Shown here one piece after another: positions 1 through 7,653 of a stretch of 64,000 bases of DNA. The notes beneath the pieces are model-generated. The model did not search any database. It saw only the letters and a list, made by a program, of their open reading frames with translations, and was not told the origin of the DNA. Within the stretch, counting starts at the first letter, position 1, and the number at the start of each line of letters is the position of its first letter. Both the position numbers and the translations under genes were made by a program. The DNA comes from Saccharopolyspora gregorii (lineage in GTDB: Bacteria > Actinomycetota > Actinomycetes > Mycobacteriales > Pseudonocardiaceae). The stretch is taken from the NCBI RefSeq assembly GCF_024734405.1, contig NZ_CP059556.1, positions 744,001 through 808,000 on the forward strand. Reading direction: 5' to 3'.

Positions 1-439
1 ACAACGCCCGATCGATCAGCGCATGCCCGCCAGCACCGGCGTAGGCCAGGAACGTGCCGATCTGGCAGTTCTCGATCCGCCCGGCGGTCCCGGAGTACTG
101 CCGCTGCACCCCGGCCGACCGCACGCCTTTCTTCAGGAACCCGGTGTCGTCCACGATCAGCACACCATCTGGCTCACCGATGTGCTCGATCACGTAGTCC
201 CGCACGTCGTCGCGGACGCCGTCGATGTCCCAGTCCGCCCAGCGCAGCAGCCGTTGCATCCCGTCCGGGGATACCTCGCCGGCCTGCTCGGCCAGCGTCC
301 AGCCGTTCTTCCGTTCCAGGCCTGCGACCAGTCCGGACATGTACTCCCGCGCCCTCGCCCGCGGCTCCGACCGGGTGAACCGGCCTGCGATCCGCTCATG
401 CACCCGGTCCAGCTGATCCAACACCACATCGACCACCAC
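1..439 (-). CDS. IS701-family transposase, N-terminal part (cut by window edge)
   Basis: The minus strand encodes the N-terminal 146 residues of a DDE transposase. Reading from a GTG at 439 (436 is also possible; an in-frame TAG lies just upstream), it contains the stretches [42 protein letters not shown] and [13 protein letters not shown]. The last holds the first catalytic Asp, and [12 protein letters not shown] follows. This order is characteristic of IS701-type transposases. The rest of the gene and at least one IS end lie beyond position 1, so I cannot tell whether the element is complete. No terminal inverted repeat could be fixed from one end. An apparent open frame on the plus strand here is only its shadow. 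Confidence 0.9.
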   Translation of the reverse strand, partial: MVVDVVLDQLDRVHERIAGRFTRSEPRARAREYMSGLVAGLERKNGWTLAEQAGEVSPDGMQRLLRWADWDIDGVRDDVRDYVIEHIGEPDGVLIVDDTGFLKKGVRSAGVQRQYSGTAGRIENCQIGTFLAYAGAGGHALIDRAL

Positions 440-484
440 CGGGATGATCTACCACACGCACACCGAGTGCCGTTGCAGTACTAG

Positions 485-518
485 CCGCAGGTACCGCCGA
501 GTTCGGCGGCGCCTGCGG
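485..518. terminator. Hairpin downstream of the CPBP protease gene
   Basis: Two nested stems pair perfectly: CCGCAGG (485-491) with CCTGCGG (512-518), and CCGCCGA (494-500) with TCGGCGG (503-509), closed by a 2-nt loop. It lies 54 bases past the stop of the minus-strand CPBP gene and before the transposase start. There is no clear T run, which is usual for terminators in GC-rich actinomycetes. Confidence 0.55.
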
Positions 519-571
519 CTGGCTGGGCGGTGGTCGGGTTCGTGGTTCGTCCCGCGCGGGGAGCGTGCCGA

Positions 572-1435
572 TCAGGATTCCGGCAGCTCGGTCTTCTTGC
601 GGCGGGGCATGGCCAGGCGGCCCTTGGTGACGGCCAGCATGATCAGGCACAGCAGGGTCATCGAGATCAGCGCGTCGACCTCGCCCTCCGAACCGAAGGC
701 GGCGACCTTGAGCCCGGAGGCGGTGTTGATGCCGGCGTGGGCGATCACCACTGCGAGCAGGCTGCCTCGCGAGAAGTTCCAGACGTTGCCCATGGCGACG
801 CAGAGGGTGACCACGAGCATCACGTAGATCGGGATGGACATGCCGGCCTGCGAGGTGCCCTGGATCTCCCACAGCGGGGCGTGCCACACGGCCCAGATGA
901 TGCCGAGCATCACGTTGGAGGCGAACGGCGACACCACGGACTGGAGCCGGGGGAGGGCGTAGCCGCGCCAGCCGAGCTCTTCGTTGCCGCCGCCGACCAG
1001 CGCGATGAACAGGAACGTGGTGGGGGCGCTGAGCAGCGCGGCCTGCAGCGCGGCGTCGTCGATCTGCCCGCCGCTCAGCAGCAGGTGGAACATCCCCGAG
1101 ATCATGATGAACAGGCCGGGAACCAGCGCGAGCAGGTAGGGCAGGACGCCGCCGCGCCCCCGCGGGGAGTACCGCCGGAACATCGCGCCGACGCCCGCCT
1201 TGCCCTGCGTCGCCGCGGTGACGATCACGGAGGCGGTGGCCGGGCCGAAGCTGCCCGCGATCACGAAGGGCATCGGGTTCACGCCGGGGAACAGCTTGCT
1301 CGCGTACCAGATGCCCCAGGAGAGGCCGAAGGCGAGGAGGAAGAAGGCGGCGAGGCCGCGGGCCGGGAGGGTCCTGGTGCGGGCCAGGTCGGCGGTGTCG
1401 TCGGTGAGCTGCCGCGTGGGCGCATCGGTGATCAT
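572..1435 (-). CDS. CPBP family intramembrane metalloprotease
   Basis: A 287-residue polytopic membrane protein of the CPBP (CAAX protease and bacteriocin-processing, Abi) family. The first family motif is seen as GGNEELGWRGY, with the paired glutamates and the arginine, inside a hydrophobic segment. The second motif is WHAPLW, and a third His/Asn pair is in HAGIN. These supply the presumed metal ligands. Hydrophobic segments run through most of residues 30-275. I start at the ATG at 1435 because a TATGTT -10 box lies exactly 7 bases upstream, implying a leaderless transcript; an ATG at 1468 is in frame but would lie upstream of that box. It is divergent from a TetR gene that probably controls it. 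The substrate is unknown; some family members give bacteriocin self-immunity. Confidence 0.88.
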   Translation of the reverse strand: MITDAPTRQLTDDTADLARTRTLPARGLAAFFLLAFGLSWGIWYASKLFPGVNPMPFVIAGSFGPATASVIVTAATQGKAGVGAMFRRYSPRGRGGVLPYLLALVPGLFIMISGMFHLLLSGGQIDDAALQAALLSAPTTFLFIALVGGGNEELGWRGYALPRLQSVVSPFASNVMLGIIWAVWHAPLWEIQGTSQAGMSIPIYVMLVVTLCVAMGNVWNFSRGSLLAVVIAHAGINTASGLKVAAFGSEGEVDALISMTLLCLIMLAVTKGRLAMPRRKKTELPES

Positions 1436-1442
1436 GTGGAGA

Positions 1443-1491
1443 AACATACACTGTAGGAGTGCTCTCATACAACGTAGGTCTCAACTATGCT
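1443..1491. promoter_or_regulatory. Overlapping divergent leaderless promoters with a direct-repeat operator candidate
   Basis: On the minus strand a TTGTAT -35-like box (1472-1467) and TATGTT -10 box (1448-1443) are 18 bases apart, and the CPBP ATG follows the -10 by 7 bases. On the plus strand TATGCT (1486-1491) lies 7 bases before the TetR ATG. Between them sit two direct repeats, CATACACTGTAG (1445-1456) and CATACAACGTAG (1466-1477), differing at two positions and spaced 21 bases start to start, two helical turns. They overlap both promoters and are the natural candidates for TetR binding. Promoter function is inferred from pattern only. Confidence 0.6.
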
Positions 1492-1497
1492 GGATCT

Positions 1498-2172
1498 ATG
1501 TCCGACACACCCCCTGAACAGCACGTGGACAGCGTCTTCTACCGCCCGCCGCGCAAGCGCCGCACCGAATCACCGCTGAGCCGGGACCGCATCGTCATCG
1601 CGAGCGTCGCGCTGCTCGACCGGGACGGGGCGAGCGCGCTGACCATGCGCAAGGTCGCGGCGGAGCTGGACGTGCACGCGACGAGCCTCTACTGGTACGT
1701 GCAGCGCCGCGAAGACCTCATCGACCTGGCGCTGGACCACGTGCTGGCCGGGCCCGCGGGCGACCTCCCCGGCGACGACGTGCCCTGGGACGAGGTCGTG
1801 TTCCGCGTCGCGAAGCAGTACTACGACGCGTTCGCCGCGCACCCGTGGGCCGCCGGGTTCGCGGGGACGCGGCCGCTGATCGGGCCGAACGCGATGGCGC
1901 TGGCCGGGCGGATCATCGCCGCGCTCACCGAATCCGGGGGCACGGAGAAGGACCGGATGATCGCCGCCACCGCCATCTCCCAGCAGGTCCTCGGCGCGGC
2001 CACGACCGCCGTCGTCGCGCGCGGCTTGTCGAACGCGCCCGCGGAGGACTACGCCGCGGCCGTGGGCACGCCGCAGACGCTCGACATCTGGCTCCCGTCC
2101 TTCGACGACGTGCTGACCCTGCTGGTGGAAGCCATCCGCACCCGCCTCAACCCCACCGGACCCACGACCTGA
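1498..2172 (+). CDS. TetR/AcrR-family transcriptional regulator
   Basis: A 224-residue repressor-type protein. The N-terminal helix-turn-helix is seen around residues 24-70 (RDRIVIASVALLDRDG, then LTMRKVAAELDVHATSLYWYV). The helical C-terminal half resembles the TetR_C_1 class typical of tetracycline-repressor-like actinobacterial proteins. The basic N-terminal extension (RPPRKRRTE) before the HTH is common in that class. The start at 1498 is preferred over an in-frame ATG at 1459 because a -10 box sits 7 bases before it. It is divergent from the CPBP protease gene and most likely autoregulates and represses that neighbour. The ligand cannot be read from sequence. Confidence 0.88.
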   Translation: MSDTPPEQHVDSVFYRPPRKRRTESPLSRDRIVIASVALLDRDGASALTMRKVAAELDVHATSLYWYVQRREDLIDLALDHVLAGPAGDLPGDDVPWDEVVFRVAKQYYDAFAAHPWAAGFAGTRPLIGPNAMALAGRIIAALTESGGTEKDRMIAATAISQQVLGAATTAVVARGLSNAPAEDYAAAVGTPQTLDIWLPSFDDVLTLLVEAIRTRLNPTGPTT

Positions 2173-2224
2173 ACAGGACCTGCGCCGACCACTCCGCACG
2201 TCGAGCGCGGGCTCGCCCCCGCAC

Positions 2225-2405
2225 CCCGGCCCGCGTCGTCTTCCTGTCAGCGGCGAAGCCGCTGAGCCGCCGACCACCTGATCAGCAGGACCACCCGCGG
2301 GTTCTCAGCGCCCTCCTCGCGAGGACAGCTTTTTCACCTGTGGCGGAGCCACAGGTGAAAAAGATCCCGCAGCGAGGAGGGCGCTGAGGTTCCGCCACCC
2401 CAGCG
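2225..2405. repeat. Palindromic intergenic repeat, copy A
   Basis: This lies between the convergent TetR and DUF418 genes. Its core (2304-2388) has perfect 17-base outer arms, 2304-2320 pairing with 2372-2388, and a perfect 16-base inner stem, 2329-2344 with 2348-2363, closed by GGA. The inner stem begins and ends in runs of T and A, so the hairpin can end transcription from both sides. A second, diverged copy lies at about 48590-48730, also between convergent genes. The two share the block GCCGCTGAGC, then GCGGGTTCTC, GCGGAGCCAC and GGAGGGCGCTGA in the same order. It is therefore a dispersed element rather than a private terminator. Confidence 0.75.
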
Positions 2406-3494
2406 CTACGCAGCCGAAGCGGGCAGCCCCCGAAAACGGATCGGGGGCAGGTTCCACCAGGTCAGGCAGCGCCAGGCCCACTCCAACGGCCCGTAGCGGA
2501 AGTGCGCGAGCCACAGCCTGCTCCACACCGCCTGCACCGCGATGACCGCGACGGCGAACCCGAGCATCGTCCACCAGGAGCTGGAGTCCGCCAGCCCGAG
2601 CAGCCGTCCGGCGCTCACCATCAGCAGCGTCGCGCTCACGTAGTTGGTCAGCGCCATCCGCCCCAGCGGTTCCAGCACCGCCGAGATCGGCCGCCCGGCC
2701 CGGGTCCGGAGCAGCAGCGCCAGCCCGCTGCTGTACGCGGTGGCCAGGCACAGCCCGGCGACCACGGTGGTCAGCGCGAACCCGAGGTCGCGCGGGCCGT
2801 AGAGCTGGGTGAGCAGTGCGGGCACCGACAGCCCGGCCGACACCGCGAACACCACCGCCAGCTGGTTCCGCCGCGCGTGCAGCGTCTGCGGGATCTCGTA
2901 GCGGGCGAGGGCGTAGCCGAGCACCAGCGCGCCGGGCACCGGGCTGATCGGGAGCACCAGCGCCACCAGCAGGGCCGCCCACCGCGGCGCGAAGCTCAGC
3001 GGCAGCAGCAGCGCGACCCCGAGCACGCCGTAGAACAGCAGGTATTCGCCGGGGTGCAGCAGCTGGTGCAGGCCGCCGAGCGGGAACAGCACGGCCAGCC
3101 GGCGCGCCAGCAGCAGCCGCGGCCGGGGGTGCTTGCGGGCGGCGCGCTGCAGGAAGATGCCGAAGCCGATCCCGAACAGCAGCGCGAAGATCACGTTGAA
3201 CCGGTACTGCACGAACAGGTCCAGCGCGCGCCGCACCGGCGCTTCGACGCCGCCGACCTCGCTCGGCATGCCCAGCACGTGCGGGATGTTCACCAGCAGG
3301 ATGCCGAACAGCGCGAAGCCGCGGAGCGCGTCGAGCGTCGTCACCCGCTGCCCGGAGGAGCCGCCGGGCGCCCGGGCCGGGACCGCGGCGGGCACCCGGG
3401 CGGCGATGGGCACCGTGTCCTGCGCGTCCGGTCGGGTGAGCCGCCGGGTGGCGGACCACGGGTCGGCGCCGGGGTGCGGGGCGCTGTCTCGCAT
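2406..3494 (-). CDS. DUF418 domain membrane protein
   Basis: A 362-residue multi-pass membrane protein. After about 50 Pro/Ala/Arg-rich residues it shows the DUF418 signature LDALRGFALFGILLVN, then LFGIGFGIFLQRA, several further hydrophobic segments and the C-terminal DUF418 block with LGRMALTNY and a W/H-rich end. DUF418 proteins are related to membrane acyltransferases, but their reaction is not established. It stands alone, convergent with TetR, and its 3' end abuts the palindromic repeat. The start ATG at 3494 is the only in-frame one before the conserved region; its ribosome site is weak (GAAGAAG), so a different start is possible. Confidence 0.85.
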   Translation of the reverse strand: MRDSAPHPGADPWSATRRLTRPDAQDTVPIAARVPAAVPARAPGGSSGQRVTTLDALRGFALFGILLVNIPHVLGMPSEVGGVEAPVRRALDLFVQYRFNVIFALLFGIGFGIFLQRAARKHPRPRLLLARRLAVLFPLGGLHQLLHPGEYLLFYGVLGVALLLPLSFAPRWAALLVALVLPISPVPGALVLGYALARYEIPQTLHARRNQLAVVFAVSAGLSVPALLTQLYGPRDLGFALTTVVAGLCLATAYSSGLALLLRTRAGRPISAVLEPLGRMALTNYVSATLLMVSAGRLLGLADSSSWWTMLGFAVAVIAVQAVWSRLWLAHFRYGPLEWAWRCLTWWNLPPIRFRGLPASAA

Positions 3495-3634
3495 CGGATC
3501 ACTTCTTCGCGGCTCGGTTCCAAGAACCGGGCGCGTCGTCCCGCCCGGCCCGAGCCAAGTTAGGGATCCGCGGCACCGCGGTGATCGCCTTCCGAGCCGA
3601 CCCGCCTACGACTTTCGGGTATGGCCGGGAGAAC

Positions 3635-3759
3635 GGCCCGTTCGCCCACTCCGGTCGGGCGGTGGGCCGTTCACGTGCTGGGTGGGTGCCGGTTCTTGTC
3701 GGGTGAGTGGCCCGTTCGCCCGTTCTCGTCGGGCTGGTGGGCCGTTCACCTCTGGTGGT
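3635..3759. repeat. Imperfect tandem repeat, 74-base period, about 1.7 copies
   Basis: Two copies begin with GGCCCGTTCGCCC, at 3635 and 3709. Each continues through TCGGGC and GGTGGGCCGTTCAC at matching offsets, with substitutions between. It sits in the 409-base gene-free stretch between the DUF418 start and the small zinc-binding gene. I see no protein-coding signal in this stretch, and apart from this repeat and the hairpin at 3761 nothing else stands out. Confidence 0.6.
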
Positions 3760-3760
3760 G

Positions 3761-3793
3761 AGCGGGGGCGCACCGGAGTGGTGCGCCCCCGCT
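3761..3793. terminator. 14-bp perfect hairpin terminator
   Basis: AGCGGGGGCGCACC (3761-3774) pairs perfectly with GGTGCGCCCCCGCT (3780-3793) around a 5-base loop. It lies about 110 bases past the stop of the minus-strand small zinc-binding operon and is its probable terminator. Confidence 0.65.
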
Positions 3794-3903
3794 CCGCCTC
3801 CCTGGCGCGGGCCGGGTCGGGGTTTCCGGCGCCGCGACCGGCGGGAGGCCTGCCCGGGACGGGAACGGGACGGGGAGAGGGGTCCCGTCCGCCCCGGGAG
3901 TCT

Positions 3904-4128
3904 TCAGCCGAACAGACCCGGCTCGGGCCTCGGGAGCTCGGCGCGCAGCAGCTCGTTGCAGGCGGTGCAGGTCGGGGCCACCACCCAGTCCTGTTCGGAC
4001 GGATCGGACGTCAGCTCCACCCCGGCACCGCACACCGCGGTCGCGCTCGGCTCACCGCACCACCGACGACCCCGGAACGCGTGCCGCACGGAATCCCCGC
4101 CGGGACGCCAGAAATGCCGCTCACCCAT
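3904..4128 (-). CDS. Small zinc-finger-like protein
   Basis: A 74-residue protein beginning MGERHFWRP. Cysteines occur in WCGEPSATAVCG and in the CxxC of APTCTACNEL, with HAF near residue 17, so a bound zinc is likely. Small Cys/His proteins with this HAF...CG...PTCxxC plan are common in Pseudonocardiaceae and usually sit beside XRE/DUF397 genes, as here; their function is not known to me. Its ATG overlaps the stop of the upstream gene (ATGGGTGA at 4128-4121), so the two are translationally coupled. Frame choice rests on the conserved Cys pattern and this overlap. Confidence 0.7.
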   Translation of the reverse strand: MGERHFWRPGGDSVRHAFRGRRWCGEPSATAVCGAGVELTSDPSEQDWVVAPTCTACNELLRAELPRPEPGLFG

Positions 4129-4321
4129 CACCCACCGCCGCGCACTCCAGGCAGGCGTCCCGATCGAACACGCCGTCCGGACACGCACCCCGCCGCAAGT
4201 GCACCGGCCCGTACACGAACACCCCGCACCACGCAGGCAACGCACCACCATCGGACCGCCGCACCCCGTGCCACCGCGAATCCACCGGCCCGCACGACGC
4301 GGCCCAGATCGGAACAGCCAT
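4121..4321 (-). CDS. Small cysteine-rich protein, first gene of a coupled pair
   Basis: A 66-residue protein (MAVPIWAASC...CLECAAVGDG). Cysteines at 10, 32, 47, 57 and 60, the last two as CLEC, suggest a metal site. An AGGGG ribosome site lies 8 bases before the ATG at 4321. It overlaps the next zinc-finger-like gene by 8 bases and is divergent from the XRE regulator. I do not recognise a function. The pair may act with the XRE/DUF397 genes as one locus; this is inferred only from position. Confidence 0.6.
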   Translation of the reverse strand: MAVPIWAASCGPVDSRWHGVRRSDGGALPAWCGVFVYGPVHLRRGACPDGVFDRDACLECAAVGDG

Positions 4322-4340
4322 CGCTTTACCCCTGTCGCCG

Positions 4341-4437
4341 TATTTACCGCCGCGTGCCGACTCATGATCAGGTATCGGTAAATAGGGGCACAATTCCCCG
4401 ATAGAGGGATGATCTGTGCTGCTAGAAGGCTTATGAT
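4341..4437. promoter_or_regulatory. Inverted-repeat operator candidate and leaderless XRE promoter
   Basis: TATTTACCG (4341-4349) and CGGTAAATA (4376-4384) form a perfect 9-base inverted repeat in an unusually AT-rich divergent intergenic region, with a TGATCA palindrome (4365-4370) between them. The plus-strand -10 box TATGAT (4432-4437) lies exactly 7 bases before the XRE ATG at 4445, implying a leaderless message; no good -35 is seen. The inverted repeat fits autoregulation by the XRE protein and control of the small Cys-rich pair. Confidence 0.5.
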
Positions 4438-4444
4438 CATTTTC

Positions 4445-5296
4445 ATGACTGGAAAATCGGAGCACACCCCCAAGGCGCGAGCGCTCGGAGCGGAACTGCG
4501 CGCCTGCCGGACCGCGGCAGGGCTCACGCAGCAACAGCTGGGCGAGCAGATCGGCATCAGCTACGTGTCGATCTCCCGCTACGAAACCGGTTCGCGGACG
4601 CCGAAACCCGAGGGCGTCGCGCAAATCCTCGCGACGCTGGGTGTGACGGGCGAGCGGTACAGCTCGCTCGTGGAGATGGCGCGGGGAGCGGACCAGCCCA
4701 ACTGGCTCGACACCGGGGTGGGCATCCGCAAGGAGCTGACCAGGCTGATCCACTTCGAGCGGACCGCCACGGAGATCACCGATGTGGCGACGAGCATCGT
4801 TCCGGGGCTGTTGCAGACGGCGGACTATGCGCGGGCGGTCATGGCCGACATGGCCAGCGACGAGATCGAGCCTTACGTGACCATGCGGGTGGGGCGGCGC
4901 GAAGTGCTCACCAGGAGGGATCCGGTGCGGTTCACGGCATTCGTGTCGGAAACCGCGTTGCGGGACCGGATCGGTGGTGCCGAGGTCATGCTGGATCAGC
5001 TCCGGCACCTCGAAACGGCGCTGGCGAGCGAGAACATCACCATCTACGTGATTCCTGCTGTTTCGGACCGGTGGCACCCGGCTCATGTGGGCTCGTTCAG
5101 CTACTACACCTTCGCTAAGACCTCGCCGATCGTCCATTTGGAGCACTACGCGTCCGGTGTCTTCCTCTATGACGAAATCGATGTGGCTCCCTACGTGCCC
5201 GCTCTGGATAGGCTTCGTGAAGTGGCGATGAGCCGAGACCACTCGGCGAAGTTCATCGCTGGACTCATCCGTGATCTGGAAGGTGCGCCGACATGA
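4445..5296 (+). CDS. XRE-family regulator with DUF5753 domain
   Basis: A 283-residue protein. Residues about 10-65 form the Cro/CI helix-turn-helix (LRACRTAAGLTQQQLGEQIGISYVSISRYE). The remainder is the DUF5753 region with IVPGLLQTADYARAVM and a conserved middle around VRFTAFVSETALR. Such proteins pair with DUF397 partners in actinomycetes and often influence development or antibiotic production. The start at 4445 is chosen over an ATG at 4409 because the family begins close to KARALGAELR and because of the -10 spacing. The stop overlaps the next DUF397 start (ATGA), so they are coupled. Confidence 0.92.
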   Translation: MTGKSEHTPKARALGAELRACRTAAGLTQQQLGEQIGISYVSISRYETGSRTPKPEGVAQILATLGVTGERYSSLVEMARGADQPNWLDTGVGIRKELTRLIHFERTATEITDVATSIVPGLLQTADYARAVMADMASDEIEPYVTMRVGRREVLTRRDPVRFTAFVSETALRDRIGGAEVMLDQLRHLETALASENITIYVIPAVSDRWHPAHVGSFSYYTFAKTSPIVHLEHYASGVFLYDEIDVAPYVPALDRLREVAMSRDHSAKFIAGLIRDLEGAPT

Positions 5297-5487
5297 AGCC
5301 GATCCCGACGAACTGGCGGAAGTCCAGCCGTTCGCACCAGGTCTCCAACTGCGTCGAGGTCGGGAGCTTCGGCTCCGGTGCCGCGGTTCGGGACACCAAG
5401 GACCGCGCGGCCGGGTACGTGTCCGTCGACGGCGCCCGCTGGAACGACTTCCTCGCGGCCATCAAGTCCGGCCGCTACGCGCGCTGA
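5293..5487 (+). CDS. DUF397 protein, first copy
   Basis: A 64-residue DUF397 protein with the family motifs WRKSSRS near the start, NCVEV, VRDTKDR in the middle and the C-terminal WNDFLAAIKSGRY. DUF397 genes nearly always follow an XRE/DUF5753 gene and their products are thought to act as partners or antagonists of it. The ATG overlaps the XRE stop by 4 bases. Its last 16 codons are almost identical at the DNA level to those of the second copy, suggesting recent duplication or gene conversion. Confidence 0.92.
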   Translation: MKPIPTNWRKSSRSHQVSNCVEVGSFGSGAAVRDTKDRAAGYVSVDGARWNDFLAAIKSGRYAR

Positions 5488-5567
5488 GTCCGTGACCGGT
5501 GTCGGCGTGAGTCGCGTGCTCCGGGACTCATCGCCGACCTGCCTCGTCACCTGGAAGGAGCGATTCC

Positions 5568-5762
5568 GTGACCACCATTCGTGCGAAGTGGCGCAAGTCC
5601 TCCCGGTCGAACTCGGGCGGCAACTGCGTCGAGGTGGCGATCACCCCGACCGTGATCGGCGTGCGGGACACCAAGGACCGCGCCGCCGGGCACTTCACCA
5701 CCGACCGCACCCGATGGAACGACTTCCTCGCGGCCATCAAGTCCGGCCGCTACGCGCGCTGA
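5568..5762 (+). CDS. DUF397 protein, second copy
   Basis: A 64-residue paralogue of the preceding protein. It starts at GTG 5568 with a strong AAGGAG site 7 bases upstream. It keeps WRKSSRS, NCVEV, VRDTKDR and the same final WNDFLAAIKSGRYAR; the two proteins differ mainly in the middle. It is separated from copy one by 80 bases with its own ribosome site, so it can be expressed at a different level. Role inferred as for copy one. Confidence 0.92.
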   Translation: MTTIRAKWRKSSRSNSGGNCVEVAITPTVIGVRDTKDRAAGHFTTDRTRWNDFLAAIKSGRYAR

Positions 5763-5799
5763 ACCGTCCGGCGGTGGGCACGCTGATCGGAACCCCGGC

Positions 5800-6477
5800 T
5801 CAGCTCCGGTTGCCGGGCCGGGCGGCCGGGACGATCAGGCCCGACTCGTAGGCGACCACGACGGCCTGCGCCCGGCTGGTCAGGTCCAGCTTGGCCATCA
5901 TCCGCTTGACGTGCGTCTTCACCGTCGCCTCGCTGAGCACCAGGCGCTGCGCGATCTGCGCGTTGGTGAGGCCGTTGCCGACCAGCCGCAGCACCTCCGT
6001 CTCCCGCGCCGTCAACCGGTCCAGCCGGTCGTCCGCGAGCGCGTGCGTCCGGTGGTGCTGAGCGTAGGTCTCCACCAGCCGGTGCGTGATCTGCGGCGAG
6101 ATGAGCAGATCGCCCGCGGCCACCGCCTGCACCGCGGCGACGATCCGGTCCGCCGGGGTGTCCTTGAGCAGGAAACCGGCGGCACCGTCGCCGAGCGCCG
6201 TGTACACGTACTCGGGCAGGTCGAACGTCGTCAGCACGATCACCCGGACCTCCGGGTCGGCCGCGAGGATGCGGCTGGTGGCGCTGATCCCGTCCAGGGA
6301 CGGCATCTTGATGTCCATCAGCACCACGTCCGGCCGCAGCTCGGCGGCCAGCCGCACGGCGTCCGCGCCGTCCGCGGCCTCGCCCGCGACCTCCAGCCCC
6401 GGCGCGGCGGTCAGCAGCGCGACGAGCCCGGCCCGGATCAGGGTCTGGTCGTCGACGACCAGCACTCGGACGGTCAT
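5800..6477 (-). CDS. NarL/FixJ-type response regulator
   Basis: A 225-residue two-domain regulator. The receiver domain starts VRVLVVDDQTLIRAGL, has the phospho-acceptor Asp in VVLMDIKMP (about residue 54), the conserved Thr in VLTTF and the Lys in LLKDTPAD. The C-terminal LuxR helix-turn-helix is LTARETEVLRLVGNGLTNAQIAQRL followed by VKTHVKRMM. The ATG at 6477 overlaps the kinase stop (ATGA), so the pair is coupled, with the kinase first. It probably binds the adjacent palindrome at 7654-7669; that is inference. Confidence 0.95.
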   Translation of the reverse strand: MTVRVLVVDDQTLIRAGLVALLTAAPGLEVAGEAADGADAVRLAAELRPDVVLMDIKMPSLDGISATSRILAADPEVRVIVLTTFDLPEYVYTALGDGAAGFLLKDTPADRIVAAVQAVAAGDLLISPQITHRLVETYAQHHRTHALADDRLDRLTARETEVLRLVGNGLTNAQIAQRLVLSEATVKTHVKRMMAKLDLTSRAQAVVVAYESGLIVPAARPGNRS

Positions 6478-7595
6478 GCCGCCTCGCCCGTCGGAAGCCG
6501 CAGCACCACGGCGAACCCGCCGCCGGCGCGCGGACCCGCGGTGAGGGCACCGCCGTACAGCTCGGCGCGTTCCCGCATGCCGCGGATGCCGTGCGAGTGC
6601 GGCGAGAACTCCGGCGGCACCGGTGCGGTGCCGTCGTCGGTGATCTCCATGGTGAACGTCAGCTCCCCGTGGTCGAGGTGGATCGTGGCCTCGGCGGGCC
6701 CGGCGTGCTTGAGCACGTTCGTCAACGACTCCTGCGCGATGCGGTACGCGCACAGGTCCGGCCCGGCCGGGAGTTCGCGCGGTTCCCCGGTGACCACCAG
6801 GTCCACCGGCAGGCCCGCGGCCCGGGTGCGCTCCACCAGGCCGTCCAGCGCCGCCAGTCCCGGCTGCGGGCGGTACTCCGCCTCCGGATCTGGCCCGGCG
6901 GGACCGTCGTCGACGCGCAGCACGTCCAGCAGCCTGCGGAGTTCGTGCAGCGCCTCCCGGCTGGTGTCGCCGACGGTGGCGAGCGCGCGCGCCGCGGTGG
7001 GCGGGTCCGACTCGATGACGTACTTCGCCAGCCCGGCCTGCAACGAGATCACCGACATGTGGTGGGCGACGACGTCGTGCAGCTCCCGCGCGATGCGCAC
7101 CCGCTCGTTCGCCACCGCGTGCACCGCCTCCTCGGCCAGCCGCTCGGACCGCTGGGCCCAGCGCTTGGTGCCCTCGCCGACCATCCACACGATGAACATC
7201 GTCGGCGCAGCCTGCGCCAGCTCCGCCCAGGTCAGCTGCATCGGCGAGACGAACCCGGTGAACATGACGGTGCCGGTGCCGACCAGCCACATCACCGCGG
7301 CGGCGGGCGTGGAGCGCAGCGTGGCGATGGTGAACATCGAGATCACCACGCCCACACCGGCGTTGGTCAGGCTGCCGTTCCCCAGCGCGTGGTAGCCGAT
7401 GGTGGCGAGCACGATCGTCGCCGACGTCAGCACCGGGGCCAGCTGGCGCAGCGCGACCGGTGCCACGGTGAGCGGCAGCAGCACGGCGGCGATCCAGTTC
7501 ATCCCTTGGCCGCCGACCTGCGCGATGACGGTCAACGCGGTCAGCGCGACCGCCAGCAGCACATCGGCCCAGATCGTTCGGAGGTTCCACGGCAC
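6474..7595 (-). CDS. Sensor histidine kinase (HisKA_3 type)
   Basis: A 373-residue membrane kinase. Five or so hydrophobic segments fill residues 10-150, without an obvious large extracellular domain. The dimerisation/phospho-acceptor helix is RIARELHDVVAHHMSVI with the conserved His. The ATPase part keeps YRIAQESLTNVLKHA (N box) and HGIRGMRERAELYGG (G box). It begins at GTG 7595 and is coupled to the response regulator downstream. The serine hydrolase is divergent across a 134-base gap, suggesting it or the kinase operon itself is the regulatory target. The signal is unknown. Confidence 0.93.
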   Translation of the reverse strand: MPWNLRTIWADVLLAVALTALTVIAQVGGQGMNWIAAVLLPLTVAPVALRQLAPVLTSATIVLATIGYHALGNGSLTNAGVGVVISMFTIATLRSTPAAAVMWLVGTGTVMFTGFVSPMQLTWAELAQAAPTMFIVWMVGEGTKRWAQRSERLAEEAVHAVANERVRIARELHDVVAHHMSVISLQAGLAKYVIESDPPTAARALATVGDTSREALHELRRLLDVLRVDDGPAGPDPEAEYRPQPGLAALDGLVERTRAAGLPVDLVVTGEPRELPAGPDLCAYRIAQESLTNVLKHAGPAEATIHLDHGELTFTMEITDDGTAPVPPEFSPHSHGIRGMRERAELYGGALTAGPRAGGGFAVVLRLPTGEAA

Positions 7596-7653
7596 AAGAT
7601 CACCGTAGTGAGCGCGGCGGCCGGAATCGCCGCTCCGCAGGGGTATCCGGGAC

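Noticed and set aside
440-571. Right end of the IS701-type element
   Set aside because: Only one end is in the window, so no terminal inverted repeat or target duplication can be matched. The hairpin at 485-518 is better explained as a terminator.
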